From positions 48,184 to 112,183 of the forward strand of contig CAXMOP010000045.1 of the NCBI GenBank assembly GCA_964195155.1: a DNA stretch of 64,000 bases, read 5' to 3'. A program made the position numbers and the translations under genes. This document shows positions 17,111-25,040 of the stretch, piece by piece; position 1 is the stretch's first letter; the number at the start of each line of letters is the position of its first letter. The stretch is from JACZST01 sp964195155. GTDB lineage: Bacteria; Actinomycetota; Acidimicrobiia; Spongiisociales; UBA5794. Below the pieces are notes generated by a model. It did no database searches. It worked only from the letters and a program-made list of their open reading frames with translations, and was not told where the DNA came from.

Positions 17111-17220
17111 GAGGGTGCTGAGCAACCTCAAGCGGGGCCTCGCGGTCGGGAGAAACCGAGTCACTGCAACAGTCGAGCTAGCGATGGCCCGTGGCACTCG
17201 TCATTGTTCAGCACCGTCCT
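17111..17220. repeat. ~110 bp interspersed element, copy A
   Basis: Begins directly after the stop codon of the large cyclase and ends at the stop of the RidA gene, so it fills the gap between two convergent genes. Its termini are inverted: GGTGCTGAGCAA at the left and TTGTTCAGCACC at the right. The reverse complement aligns base for base over about 110 bp with 46331-46440 (roughly four in five positions equal by eye). Confidence 0.8.
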
Positions 17221-17605
17221 AATCCTCGATAGCGGCCTGTACCTCGATCTCGACCTTCCACCCCGGGTCAAGCAGCGCGGCGACGACCACCATCGTGGCT
17301 GCCGGGGCGGCGTCGCCGAAGAGCTCGCGATGGGCCCTCCCGATGTCGTCGGCATCTGCGGGGTCGGTGATATACATCCGGGTCCGCACGACCTCGGCGG
17401 CCGTGGCGCCGAGCTCCTCAAGCGCGGCGATGGCGATCGCGCCGCAGCGGAGCATCTGCTCGTAGGCCCCATCCGCGACCGGCTCACCATCGGGCGGGAT
17501 CGGAGCCGTGCCTGCTATCTCGATGCGGTTACCGGCAGCGACTCCCCTCGAAAACCCATAGGCCGCTTCGTAGGGAGATCCAGACGTGGCATGGCGTTTT
17601 GGCAT
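17219..17605 (-). CDS. RidA/YjgF-family protein
   Basis: A 128 aa small trimer-forming protein. The pattern RGVAAGNRIEIAGTAPI, CGAIAIAALEELGATAAEVVRTRMYITD and PAATMVVVAALLDPGWKVEIEVQAAI fits the family; the substrate-binding Arg is present in VRTRMY. RidA proteins deaminate reactive enamines/imines from PLP enzymes; subgroups vary. The ATG at 17605 (MPKRHATSG) gives family length; the frame runs on to 17674. Confidence 0.88.
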   Translation of the reverse strand: MPKRHATSGSPYEAAYGFSRGVAAGNRIEIAGTAPIPPDGEPVADGAYEQMLRCGAIAIAALEELGATAAEVVRTRMYITDPADADDIGRAHRELFGDAAPAATMVVVAALLDPGWKVEIEVQAAIED

Positions 17606-17657
17606 GATCAGGATGCTACGGCGCGTTTCTGTCACACCCGCTCGATACGGTATCCGC

Positions 17658-17804
17658 ATGACGAAGCAGAACACACCAAATACGCGTTCAGACCAGGCGA
17701 TCGAGGCGTTCTTCGCTCACATGGGCCTTGCCGTTGAAGTTGTCGACCGGTGCCCGATTGCCTCGTGCGAGCACTGCCGGATAGAGCTCCACGAAGCTGC
17801 ATGA
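17658..17804 (+). CDS. small cysteine-rich hypothetical protein
   Basis: A 48 aa frame diverging from the RidA gene. After a polar N-terminus it has FFAHMGLAVEVVDRCPIASCEHCRIELHE, with cysteines spaced C-x4-C-x2-C that could bind a metal with the nearby His. No family is recognised. No strong Shine-Dalgarno is visible; the call rests on codon-like composition and the non-random cysteine cluster. Confidence 0.45.
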   Translation: MTKQNTPNTRSDQAIEAFFAHMGLAVEVVDRCPIASCEHCRIELHEAA

Positions 17805-17867
17805 GTTTGCGCCGGACCCGAGGGATTGCACAGCTAAACCGGGTTTGCGGGCACTACCTTGGCCGCC

Positions 17868-18011
17868 ATGGCGCTAATGCTCCACGAGACCGACAGCGGC
17901 TTCGTCTGGTGGGACGAAGCATTGATCTTTGCGGTCCCCATCGTGATCGCGGTCGCCACGGTGTTGTGGCTCGCCAGGCGATCGCGCGTCGATCAGTCTG
18001 AAGAGGACTGA
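17868..18011 (+). CDS. single-helix small membrane protein
   Basis: A 47 aa frame, MALMLHETDSGFVWWDEALIFAVP then a hydrophobic helix (about residues 19-36) and a basic/acidic tail ARRSRVDQSEED. This is the usual design of small actinobacterial membrane peptides. Its 3' end overlaps the convergent cca gene by 19 bp. The RBS is weak. Function unknown. Confidence 0.5.
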   Translation: MALMLHETDSGFVWWDEALIFAVPIVIAVATVLWLARRSRVDQSEED

Positions 18012-19393
18012 CCCCGGCCCCACTCGTCGAGCATCGCCAAGGCCTCTTCCTCCGAGTACGGGCCGTCTTCGATGCGCTTCTCCAACAACATGTCCATGAT
18101 CTTGCCGATTTCGGGGCCGGGCTCGAGACCCAGGTATTCCATCACCTGGTTGCCGTCGATCGGCGCCCGCATGGCATCGAGCTCCTCCTGCTGGCGAAGC
18201 TCGTCGATCCGCCCCTCCAGCTCGTCGATGCGACCGGCGATCGCCCGCGCTCGTTTTTCGTTTCTCGTGGTCACGTCGCTGCGCACCAACTCGTTGAGGT
18301 CATCGAGCATCGGCCCGGCGTCCCGCACGTAGCGGCGCACCGCAGAGTCGGTCCAGCCCATCTTGTAGGTGTGCGGGCGCATGTGGAGAAACACCAGCCG
18401 CGACACGTCCTCGGTCATCGCCTTGGGATATCGGAGCTCGCTCATTCGCCGCTTGGTCAGGCGGGCCCCGACCACCTCGTGGTGGTGGAACGAGACACCG
18501 CCCGGGCCGAACTCCCTGGTGTCCGGCTTGCCGATGTCGTGGAACAATGCGGCCAGGCGGAGACGGAGTCGGGGTGACGCCTTCTCCACCACCGCAATGG
18601 TGTGGGCCAGCACGTCCTTGTGATGATGCACCGGATCGGCTTCGAGCGCCAGCGCCGGGAGCTCCGGGATGAACTCGCCGGCCAGGCCCGTGTCGACCAG
18701 CCCGGCAAGCGCAGGTCCGACGTGGTCGCCGATCAGCAACCGATCGAGCTCACCGTTGATCCGTTCCCTCGACACGATCTCGAGCCGATCGTGCATGCCT
18801 CGCACCGCACTCATCGCGTCCTCGCTTGGTGCGAAGCCGAGCGTTGACACGAAGCGAAACAAGCGCAGCATCCGCAGCGGATCGTCGCCGAACGAGATCT
18901 CCGGGTCGAGTGGTGTGCGCAGTGTTCTGACCTGCAGGTCAGCGAGCCCACCGGTGGGATCGATCATTTCGGGCGTTGACGAACCGTCGGTCGGTATCCG
19001 CAGCGCCATGGCGTTAACCGTGAAGTCGCGGCGGGAGAGGTCTTCATCGATGTTGTCCGAGAACACCACCTCGGGCTTTCGCGAGTCGTCGTGATAGACC
19101 TCGGAGCGGAAGGTGGTGATCTCGTGCACCTGCCCGTCCTTGATGACACCGACGGTGCCGAACTGCTTTCCGGCCAGGTAGACGTCCGAAGCCCAGGGCG
19201 CGACCAGCCGCTCGATCTCGTCCGGCCTTGCATCGGTAGCGAAGTCGAGATCGGCGATCGGACGATCGAGCAGCGCATTCCGAACGCTTCCGCCGACGAG
19301 AAAGAGGCGGTGACCGGCCTGGTCGAAGAGTGTGGCCAGCTTCCGTGCCGGCGTCCCGTCGGTGAGAACGGCCTCGAGGCGAGCCGGGATCAT
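17993..19393 (-). CDS. cca: CCA tRNA nucleotidyltransferase with HD domain
   Basis: Adds or repairs the CCA end of tRNA. The N-terminal polymerase domain has LFLVGGSVRNALLDRPIADLDFATDA (metal Asp pair in DLD), the RRDFTVNAMA motif and the GDDPLRMLRLFRF helix. An HD phosphohydrolase motif, AALFHDIGKP, lies in the second half, with HHH-VVGARL nearby. The length of 466 aa is typical for the actinobacterial class with HD. It follows the RNase H gene on the same strand, with a heptamer array in the 73 bp between them. Confidence 0.96.
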   Translation of the reverse strand: MIPARLEAVLTDGTPARKLATLFDQAGHRLFLVGGSVRNALLDRPIADLDFATDARPDEIERLVAPWASDVYLAGKQFGTVGVIKDGQVHEITTFRSEVYHDDSRKPEVVFSDNIDEDLSRRDFTVNAMALRIPTDGSSTPEMIDPTGGLADLQVRTLRTPLDPEISFGDDPLRMLRLFRFVSTLGFAPSEDAMSAVRGMHDRLEIVSRERINGELDRLLIGDHVGPALAGLVDTGLAGEFIPELPALALEADPVHHHKDVLAHTIAVVEKASPRLRLRLAALFHDIGKPDTREFGPGGVSFHHHEVVGARLTKRRMSELRYPKAMTEDVSRLVFLHMRPHTYKMGWTDSAVRRYVRDAGPMLDDLNELVRSDVTTRNEKRARAIAGRIDELEGRIDELRQQEELDAMRAPIDGNQVMEYLGLEPGPEIGKIMDMLLEKRIEDGPYSEEEALAMLDEWGRGQSSSD

Positions 19394-19396
19394 GCC

Positions 19397-19463
19397 CAGT
19401 TCCCAGTTGCCAGTTGCCAGTTGCCAGTCAGAGCCGACTCGCGACTCGCGACTCGCGACTCGT
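19397..19463. repeat. two heptamer arrays between rnhA and cca
   Basis: Five units of CAGTTGC type (19397-19431: CAGTTCC, three CAGTTGC, CAGTCAG) and four of GACTCGC (19436-19463, last ending T). They occupy nearly all of the gap between the rnhA stop and the cca start. Confidence 0.85.
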
Positions 19464-19466
19464 CGC

Positions 19467-20060
19467 TCACTCTCGCCATCGGTTCGCCAACCCGTCGGCG
19501 TATTCGTTCCACGTGAAGTCGGCGTGGCCCTTGATCCACTGCAGCGTGATCTCGGGACGGGCCCGGTAGCCCCGGTAGGCCTCCTTCACCAGGTCGAGGT
19601 TCTTCGGGACCTTGGACCCGTCAGGCCCCGCCCTTTTTCGCATCCAGCCGCGCTGCTCCCATCCGGCCGCCCATTCGTTGATGGTGCGCACCGCCAGATT
19701 CGAGTCCGAGTAGACCGTTACGGGGCTGCCTTCGGGAACGAGCTTCAGGCCTTCGATCAAGGCCAGCAGCTCCATCTTGTTGTTGGTCGTATCGGGATCG
19801 AAGCCGTGAGCCTCCTCGATGACCTCACCGTCGATCACATAGACTGCCCCCCAGCCGCCTGGACCGGGATTGCCGGAGCAGGCGCCGTCGGTGAAGACCC
19901 CGCTCTGCGGGTCATCGACACCGCCGGAGCCACCCTTCGATCGGCTTCCCTCACCGCGGCACGACCGGCAATGCCGCGGCACCCATCCCGGGTATTGATC
20001 AAGGACGGACTGCGGCAGCAAGAAGGTGTCCCCACAGCTCTGACAAGTGAAATCCGCCAT
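19467..20060 (-). CDS. rnhA: ribonuclease HI with N-terminal zinc ribbon
   Basis: A 197 aa enzyme that cuts RNA in RNA-DNA hybrids. The RNase H fold starts near residue 60 with FTDGACSGNPGPGGWGAV (first Asp), then NNKMELLALIEGL (Glu), VYSDSNLAV (Asp) and WIKGHADFTWNEYAD (final Asp), so all four metal carboxylates are present. The first 40 residues form a CQSC...CRSC zinc ribbon, an uncommon fusion partner. I chose the ATG at 20060 (MADFTCQSCG); the frame continues to 20129. Confidence 0.9.
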   Translation of the reverse strand: MADFTCQSCGDTFLLPQSVLDQYPGWVPRHCRSCRGEGSRSKGGSGGVDDPQSGVFTDGACSGNPGPGGWGAVYVIDGEVIEEAHGFDPDTTNNKMELLALIEGLKLVPEGSPVTVYSDSNLAVRTINEWAAGWEQRGWMRKRAGPDGSKVPKNLDLVKEAYRGYRARPEITLQWIKGHADFTWNEYADGLANRWRE

Positions 20061-20133
20061 CCCGTGGAGGGTACCGGCCGGGGCCTTGTGTAGCCGCATA
20101 GCTGCGGCGATCCACCGCTTCCAAAGCACACGC

Positions 20134-20157
20134 GGCTACTCAGCTACTCGGCTACTC
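20134..20157. repeat. octamer array GGCTACTC
   Basis: Three period-8 units (GGCTACTC, AGCTACTC, GGCTACTC) end exactly at the stop codon of the PilT-like gene. Reverse-complement relative of 4154-4177. Confidence 0.6.
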
Positions 20158-21258
20158 CTAGGTAGCGACGCGCTCGAGACGTCTGCCCTGCACTGCCGCC
20201 TTGAAGTCCTGGATCGAGGCAGCGTGCGCCGATGCGGAGTCGTAGCTGATCTCACCGCTCTCGTACAGCTTGAGGATCGCCTGGTCGTAAGAGCGCATCC
20301 CGAAGAAGTCGCCTTCGGCGATGTCTTCGACGATCTTGTCCATTCCGTCGACATCGGCGATCCGCTGTGCCACGCGCTCGGTGTTCACGAGCACTTCGAC
20401 CGCCGCCACGCGACCCTTGCCGTCGGCGCGTGGGATGAGCTGCTGGCTCACGATGCCCTTGAGGTTGGCGGCGAGGGCCTTGCGGGTCTTTTGTTGTTTG
20501 TGCGGCGGGAAGTATTCCACCAAGCGATTGATGGTCTCGATTCCGTCGAAGGTGGCGACCACCGCGATTACCAGATGACCCGTCTCTGCGGCATCAAGCG
20601 CAGCAGTCACCGTTTCCTCATCGGGCAGCCCACCGACAAAGATCACATCGGTGTCCTGGTTCACCGCCGAAGCCAGGCCCGAGGCAAACGACGACGTATC
20701 GCTGCCGAGCTCGCGCTGGGAGACGATCGATTGCTGGTCGGGAAAGAGGATCTCGATCGGATCTTCCAGCGTGACGATGCTGGTGCGGCGTGTGGCGTTG
20801 ATCCGATTGACCACGGCACCGGCCGTCGTCGTCTTGCCAGACCCGGCGGGACCGGTAACGAAGACCAGGCCCGGGCGCTCATCGGCGAGTTTCTCGAGAA
20901 CGTCGGCCGGGAGGCCAAGTTCCCGAAACGTGCCCTTGACGGGTGACACTCTGCGCAACACCAGGCTGACGGAACCGCGCTGTCGGTAGGAGGAGACCCG
21001 GAAACGCCCCCGCCCCGGCCGGCTGATGGCGAAGTCCGCATCGCCGCCATTATCAAAATCCTCTTGTGCCCGATCGGTGATGATGCCCTTGAAGTAGTGC
21101 TCGGTGTCCTGAGGGGCAAGCACGGGCAGCTCGGCGCGATGAACTACCCCGTTGATCCGGAACACGGGAGGCGAACCAACCTTCAGATGAAGGTCCGAGC
21201 CCCCAACAGCACTCAGTTTGTCCAGCAGTTCATCGAGAGAAGGTAACGATGAGCTCAC
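20158..21258 (-). CDS. PilT/PilB-like secretion ATPase with altered catalytic motifs
   Basis: A 366 aa type IV pilus-type ATPase. It has an N-terminal PAS-like part (GGSDLHLKVGSPPVFRING), Walker A GPAGSGKTTT, an Asp box with VTLEDPIEILF, and the C-terminal LKGIVSQQLIPR of PilT. Two usual features differ: the Walker B region reads VIFVGGLPDEETV where relatives have VGEMRD, and the His box reads GHLVIAVVATFDG where relatives have LHT. GTG at 21258 is preferred over ATG at 21333, which would overlap the next gene. No pilin genes are nearby. Confidence 0.85.
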   Translation of the reverse strand: MSSSLPSLDELLDKLSAVGGSDLHLKVGSPPVFRINGVVHRAELPVLAPQDTEHYFKGIITDRAQEDFDNGGDADFAISRPGRGRFRVSSYRQRGSVSLVLRRVSPVKGTFRELGLPADVLEKLADERPGLVFVTGPAGSGKTTTAGAVVNRINATRRTSIVTLEDPIEILFPDQQSIVSQRELGSDTSSFASGLASAVNQDTDVIFVGGLPDEETVTAALDAAETGHLVIAVVATFDGIETINRLVEYFPPHKQQKTRKALAANLKGIVSQQLIPRADGKGRVAAVEVLVNTERVAQRIADVDGMDKIVEDIAEGDFFGMRSYDQAILKLYESGEISYDSASAHAASIQDFKAAVQGRRLERVAT

Positions 21259-21317
21259 AGGCACCCCTAACAAGCATTCCCATACAGGTTCGACTATCGG
21301 CAGTCGCACTGCGCGGC

Positions 21318-22328
21318 TTAACCCAGATCCCAATACGGGGCAAGGGTTTCCACTATTTGGCTCAGGACACGGTTCGTGGGTTCTGACCCATTCGCCGGTG
21401 GTTCGGTCCCCCCCAATCCGGCGTGACCGTTCAGCGTGGCGGAAATCGATCCACGCAAGGCGTCGAGATCGTATCCCCCCTCCAGGAAGAACACCGTTCG
21501 CTGCTTCGGAATCAGAGTGTTCAGTGCCCCCGCCATCCAGGCATAGTCGCCCTCAACCAACTCAATCTCCGCCAGGGGATCGCTGCGATGAGCGTCGTAT
21601 CCTGCGCTCACCAGCATCCAATCCGGCTCGAACTGACGGATGATGGGAATGACCACCCTGGCGAAGGCTTCGGCATACATGAGCCCATCGGCGCCTGCTC
21701 GCATCGGCAGATTCACGGTCGTACCCCGGGCAGCGCCCTGGCCGATCTCGGTGGGCAGCCCGGTGCCAGGGTAAAACGGATGCTGGTGGAGCGAGACGTA
21801 GAGAACGTCGGATTCGGCGGCAAAGATGCGCTGTGTCCCGTTGCCGTGGTGGACATCCCAGTCGACAATGGCGACTCGCTCACCGGCCCTCGCCAGCTCG
21901 GCCGCAGTCACTGCCACGTTGTTCAACAGACAGAAGCCCATCGCCTGCCCGCGTTCGGCGTGATGACCCGGGGGTCGCATCGCCAGGAAGGCGACATCTG
22001 CCGAGTCGGACCGGAGCGAACGCACCGCGGCGGCGCCGGCCCCTGCCGCGTTCAGCGCGGCAGGCCACGAGGCGCCCACGGCGAAGGTATCGGCATCGAT
22101 GGCCCCACCTCCGCCGGCGCAGAACCGCTCCAGCGCGTCGACAAATGATGCCTCGTGGACCTCGAGAAGGCTCCGGCGTTCAACAGGCTCGGCGGTGACC
22201 CGCACCACCGTCAGCGAGGACTCCTCGACGCCCTCCACCGCGGCCGATACCCGCTCGGGGCGCTCCGGGTGCTGAGGCGGACCCCGATGATCGAAACTGG
22301 AGGGGTGAGTCACCAACGCCACACGCAT
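21318..22328 (-). CDS. histone deacetylase family protein (AcuC/APAH-like)
   Basis: A 336 aa zinc amidohydrolase. It has HPERPERV, RPPGHHAE with tandem His, FCLLNNVAV, VDWDVHHGNGTQRIF (zinc Asp/His), VSLHQHPFYPGTG and LVSAGYDAHRSDPLA with the last zinc Asp, then LEGGYDLDAL. Bacterial members deacetylate acetyl-lysine (AcuC) or acetylpolyamines; the choice is open. It is transcribed toward the PilT-like gene, 59 bp away, and heptamers lie immediately upstream of its start. Confidence 0.93.
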   Translation of the reverse strand: MRVALVTHPSSFDHRGPPQHPERPERVSAAVEGVEESSLTVVRVTAEPVERRSLLEVHEASFVDALERFCAGGGGAIDADTFAVGASWPAALNAAGAGAAAVRSLRSDSADVAFLAMRPPGHHAERGQAMGFCLLNNVAVTAAELARAGERVAIVDWDVHHGNGTQRIFAAESDVLYVSLHQHPFYPGTGLPTEIGQGAARGTTVNLPMRAGADGLMYAEAFARVVIPIIRQFEPDWMLVSAGYDAHRSDPLAEIELVEGDYAWMAGALNTLIPKQRTVFFLEGGYDLDALRGSISATLNGHAGLGGTEPPANGSEPTNRVLSQIVETLAPYWDLG

Positions 22329-22334
22329 AAGGGC

Positions 22335-22362
22335 AAGAGTCGAGAATCAAGAGTCGAGAGTC
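22335..22362. repeat. heptamer array upstream of the deacetylase
   Basis: Four period-7 units, AAGAGTC, GAGAATC, AAGAGTC, GAGAGTC, directly next to the deacetylase start codon in the divergent gap to the GNAT gene. Confidence 0.75.
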
Positions 22363-22429
22363 AAACCCGAACCGTGAACCTCGTTTCCCGCAGTACCCTC
22401 GTCGTGTCGCCGGCCAGCGTGGAGGTGCA

Positions 22430-23161
22430 ATGTCGGTCGCGGAGAGCGCCCCGCCGGTACAGGCGCGCGGTTCCTGGCCGCAGCCCATCAGGCTTCGACG
22501 CGGCTGGGCAAAGGGTGAGGCGCGGCGATGGAACGATGCAACACCCGACGCCACCTTCCGTCTCGTCCGGGGCAGCAGAACCTTCTTGGACGCCTGCACC
22601 GAATACCTGCTTGGAATCGGCGCCCCATCCGTGCTGTCGCCGCCGCTGCCTCGTTCGTCGTCCGAGGCCTGGAAGTCGGTCGGGTATCGCGAGTTCGTCT
22701 CCCTCGCCCTCATGCGGGCCGAGCTCATTCGCCGGCCGGCAGCGCCAGACCATGGTATCGCCAGCGGCGATGTCGACCTCGACCTGCTGTTGAGCATCGA
22801 TCGGGCGGCGTTCGACGATTTCTGGCAATTCGACGAGTTCGGGCTTCGAGAAGCGATCGACGCAACATCAACGAAGGTGACACTGACAATCACTGGACCG
22901 GACGGGGTCCCGATTGCCTACGCCGTGGTCGGTCTCGGACAAGCCATCTCGTATCTCCAGCGCCTCGCGGTGCACCCCGACTTCCAGGGAGCCGGGATGG
23001 GGCGGTCGTTGGTACGGGCTGCGCTCCGGGCGGCGCTTGGCGCGGGAGCGAGGGCGATGGTGCTCAACACCCAGCAAGACAATCAAGCAGCGATCGCCCT
23101 GTACCGCTCTGAGGGCTTCGTCGTCCAGCCCGACGGACTCGCCGTGCTGCGCAGGGAGTGA
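22430..23161 (+). CDS. GNAT-family N-acetyltransferase
   Basis: A 243 aa protein with a GNAT domain in its second half: IAYAVVGLGQAISYLQRLAVHPDFQGAGMGRSLVRAALR carries the acetyl-CoA pyrophosphate loop (Q-G-A-G-M-G), followed by LNTQQDNQAAIALYRSEGF. The N-terminal 100 residues have no clear family. It begins the plus-strand block leading to the pseudokinase gene, 6 bp away, suggesting one operon. The acceptor is unknown. Confidence 0.88.
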   Translation: MSVAESAPPVQARGSWPQPIRLRRGWAKGEARRWNDATPDATFRLVRGSRTFLDACTEYLLGIGAPSVLSPPLPRSSSEAWKSVGYREFVSLALMRAELIRRPAAPDHGIASGDVDLDLLLSIDRAAFDDFWQFDEFGLREAIDATSTKVTLTITGPDGVPIAYAVVGLGQAISYLQRLAVHPDFQGAGMGRSLVRAALRAALGAGARAMVLNTQQDNQAAIALYRSEGFVVQPDGLAVLRRE

Positions 23162-23167
23162 GCCGCC

Positions 23168-24454
23168 GTGCCCCCACGCCTCCCTGAGCGGTATCGGCTG
23201 AACGTACGTCTTGGCGCCGACGGTGACGTAGAAGAGTGGCTGGCCACCGACGAGCACCTGGAGCGGCCTGTGCTCATTCGCTTTCCGGGCCCGGCCGGAT
23301 CCCGCAAGCGGATGGAGCAATTCTTGGCGTCGGTACGAGCAGCAGCGGCCACCAATCATGCCCACGTCCAGACCGTGTTCGCCGCTGGTGAGCTCCACGG
23401 CTCGGCTTTCGCGGTATCCGAGTGGGATGGCGCGGTGACCGTCGCCGACCGTCTCCGGGCCGGTGAGACCATTCCGGTGAGCGAATACCTGCCCAATGCA
23501 GCCGGACTCGCCGAGGGCCTGGGCGCGTTCCACGCAAAGGGCGGGATACATGGGTCGATCGACACCTCGGCGATCCACTTCTCGGCAGCGCATCCGGCGC
23601 GCCTTGCCGGCTTCGGGCGAATTCCGACCACGACCAGCCAGGAAGATGACACGGTGGCACTGGCCAACGTGTTGCGCACCGCCATCACCGGCAGCGAAAA
23701 CCCCTGGGTTCAGCCCTCCCAGGTCGCTGAAGGGCTACCGCGGGCAGTGGATGAGGCGTTGACCGCCGCAGCGGCAGGAGGCGCCGGCGCCGCCGGGCTC
23801 GCCGACTCGCTGCGAACGATCCCGTACTCGCCCAAGCCGGAGCCGACAACCTCATGGTCGCCACGCGGGCTGATCGTCTTTGCCGGAATCGTCGCCGCCA
23901 TCCTCGCCGTCGCCGCGCTCGGTCTTGCCGTCGATATCGACCCCGACTCGGCGTTCCTGTATCCGGCCGCGCCGGCGGAAACCCCGACCCCCGCACCGGA
24001 CACCACCATCCCGGTCGTCGAGGATCCGGTCAACGAGTCGATCAGCGCCTCGGCTACCGCATTTGATCCGCTCGGCGACGGCGCCGAAAACGACGGAGAC
24101 GCTGCTGCTTCCATCGACGGAGACCAATCGACCAACTGGGAGACCGAGCGATACCCGGATCCCATTTCCACCACCAAGACCGGTGTCGGTCTGATCCTCA
24201 CTGCTGAAGGGCCCATCTCGGTGATCGAGATCACCGGCTCGCCCGGTACCCGATACTCGATCGGCTGGGCGAGCGAACATCTCCCAACCCCGGACGAATG
24301 GCAGATGGTCGGCACCGGGACGCTGCTCACCGGCACCACGCGTCATCAGGTACCAAAGAGCCAAGGCGTGTGGCTTTTGTGGCTGACCAGCTTGCCCGAG
24401 CAACCGGACGGGACCTTTGCAGCGCGAATCTCCAACGTCTCAATGATTCCGTAG
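23168..24454 (+). CDS. membrane pseudokinase with extracellular domain (MviN C-terminal-like)
   Basis: A 428 aa protein. The first 215 residues follow a Ser/Thr-kinase fold (RYRLNVRLGADGDVEEWLATDEHLERPVLIRF) but lack catalysis: the HRD region reads IHGSID, the DFG region LAGFGR, and the beta-3 Lys is Arg. A transmembrane helix (GLIVFAGIVAAILAVAALGLAV, about 235-256) is followed by a Pro/Thr-rich linker and a jelly-roll-like domain with DGDQSTNWETERYPD, typical of discoidin folds. In mycobacteria this same unit is the C-terminal part of MviN (MurJ fusion) and precedes sigM, as it precedes the sigma gene here. GTG start at 23168. Confidence 0.82.
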   Translation: MPPRLPERYRLNVRLGADGDVEEWLATDEHLERPVLIRFPGPAGSRKRMEQFLASVRAAAATNHAHVQTVFAAGELHGSAFAVSEWDGAVTVADRLRAGETIPVSEYLPNAAGLAEGLGAFHAKGGIHGSIDTSAIHFSAAHPARLAGFGRIPTTTSQEDDTVALANVLRTAITGSENPWVQPSQVAEGLPRAVDEALTAAAAGGAGAAGLADSLRTIPYSPKPEPTTSWSPRGLIVFAGIVAAILAVAALGLAVDIDPDSAFLYPAAPAETPTPAPDTTIPVVEDPVNESISASATAFDPLGDGAENDGDAAASIDGDQSTNWETERYPDPISTTKTGVGLILTAEGPISVIEITGSPGTRYSIGWASEHLPTPDEWQMVGTGTLLTGTTRHQVPKSQGVWLLWLTSLPEQPDGTFAARISNVSMIP

Positions 24455-24464
24455 CATCCCCACA

Positions 24465-25040
24465 ATGACCGGCCGAGCCGAAGAAGACCGAGCGCTCATC
24501 CGTCGCTATCTGGGTGGCGACGTAGATGCCTTTGAGACGCTCATGGCGGCGCATGAGCAGCGCGTTTTCTCGATCTGTCTGCGCATGTTGCGGGATCGCA
24601 ACGCCGCGCTCGATGCCACTCAGGACACCTTCCTGACCGTGTTTCGCAAGGCGGATCGCTACAAGGAGCAAGCCGCCTTCAGCACCTGGCTGTATCGGGT
24701 GACCGTCAACACGTGTTACGACCACCTCAGACGCGAGAAGCGGAAACGCACCGAGCCGATGCCTGAGCACTTCGACCCGGATGATCCGCGCAGTGGCGAC
24801 CCGCTCCACGCGGTCGAGTTGCGGCCCGACATCGAGGAGGCCCTCGAGCGCATTCCACCCGAGTTCCGTGCCGCCACGATCCTGGTCGATCTCGCAGGGA
24901 TGTCGCTAGAAGGGGCCGCCGATACCCTTGAGATCCCGATCGGCACGGTGAAGAGCCGGGTGTTCCGCGCCAGACGGCTGCTTGCAGAAGAGCTCGGGAA
25001 CCTTGGCCCGCCTAAGAAGCATCTAAGAGAAGAGCCATGA
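24465..25040 (+). CDS. ECF RNA polymerase sigma factor (SigM-like position)
   Basis: A 191 aa group 4 sigma factor. Region 2 is RYLGGDVDAFETLMAAHEQRVFSICLRML through ATQDTFLTVFRKADRY and FSTWLYRVTVNTCYDHLRREKR; region 4 is LERIPPEFRAATILVDLAGMSLEGAADTLEIPIGTVKSRVFRARRLL. Gene position after the MviN-like gene and before an anti-sigma gene equals that of SigM in mycobacteria. Its own promoter probably lies in or before the pseudokinase gene, only 10 bp upstream. The stress it answers cannot be read. Confidence 0.93.
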   Translation: MTGRAEEDRALIRRYLGGDVDAFETLMAAHEQRVFSICLRMLRDRNAALDATQDTFLTVFRKADRYKEQAAFSTWLYRVTVNTCYDHLRREKRKRTEPMPEHFDPDDPRSGDPLHAVELRPDIEEALERIPPEFRAATILVDLAGMSLEGAADTLEIPIGTVKSRVFRARRLLAEELGNLGPPKKHLREEP

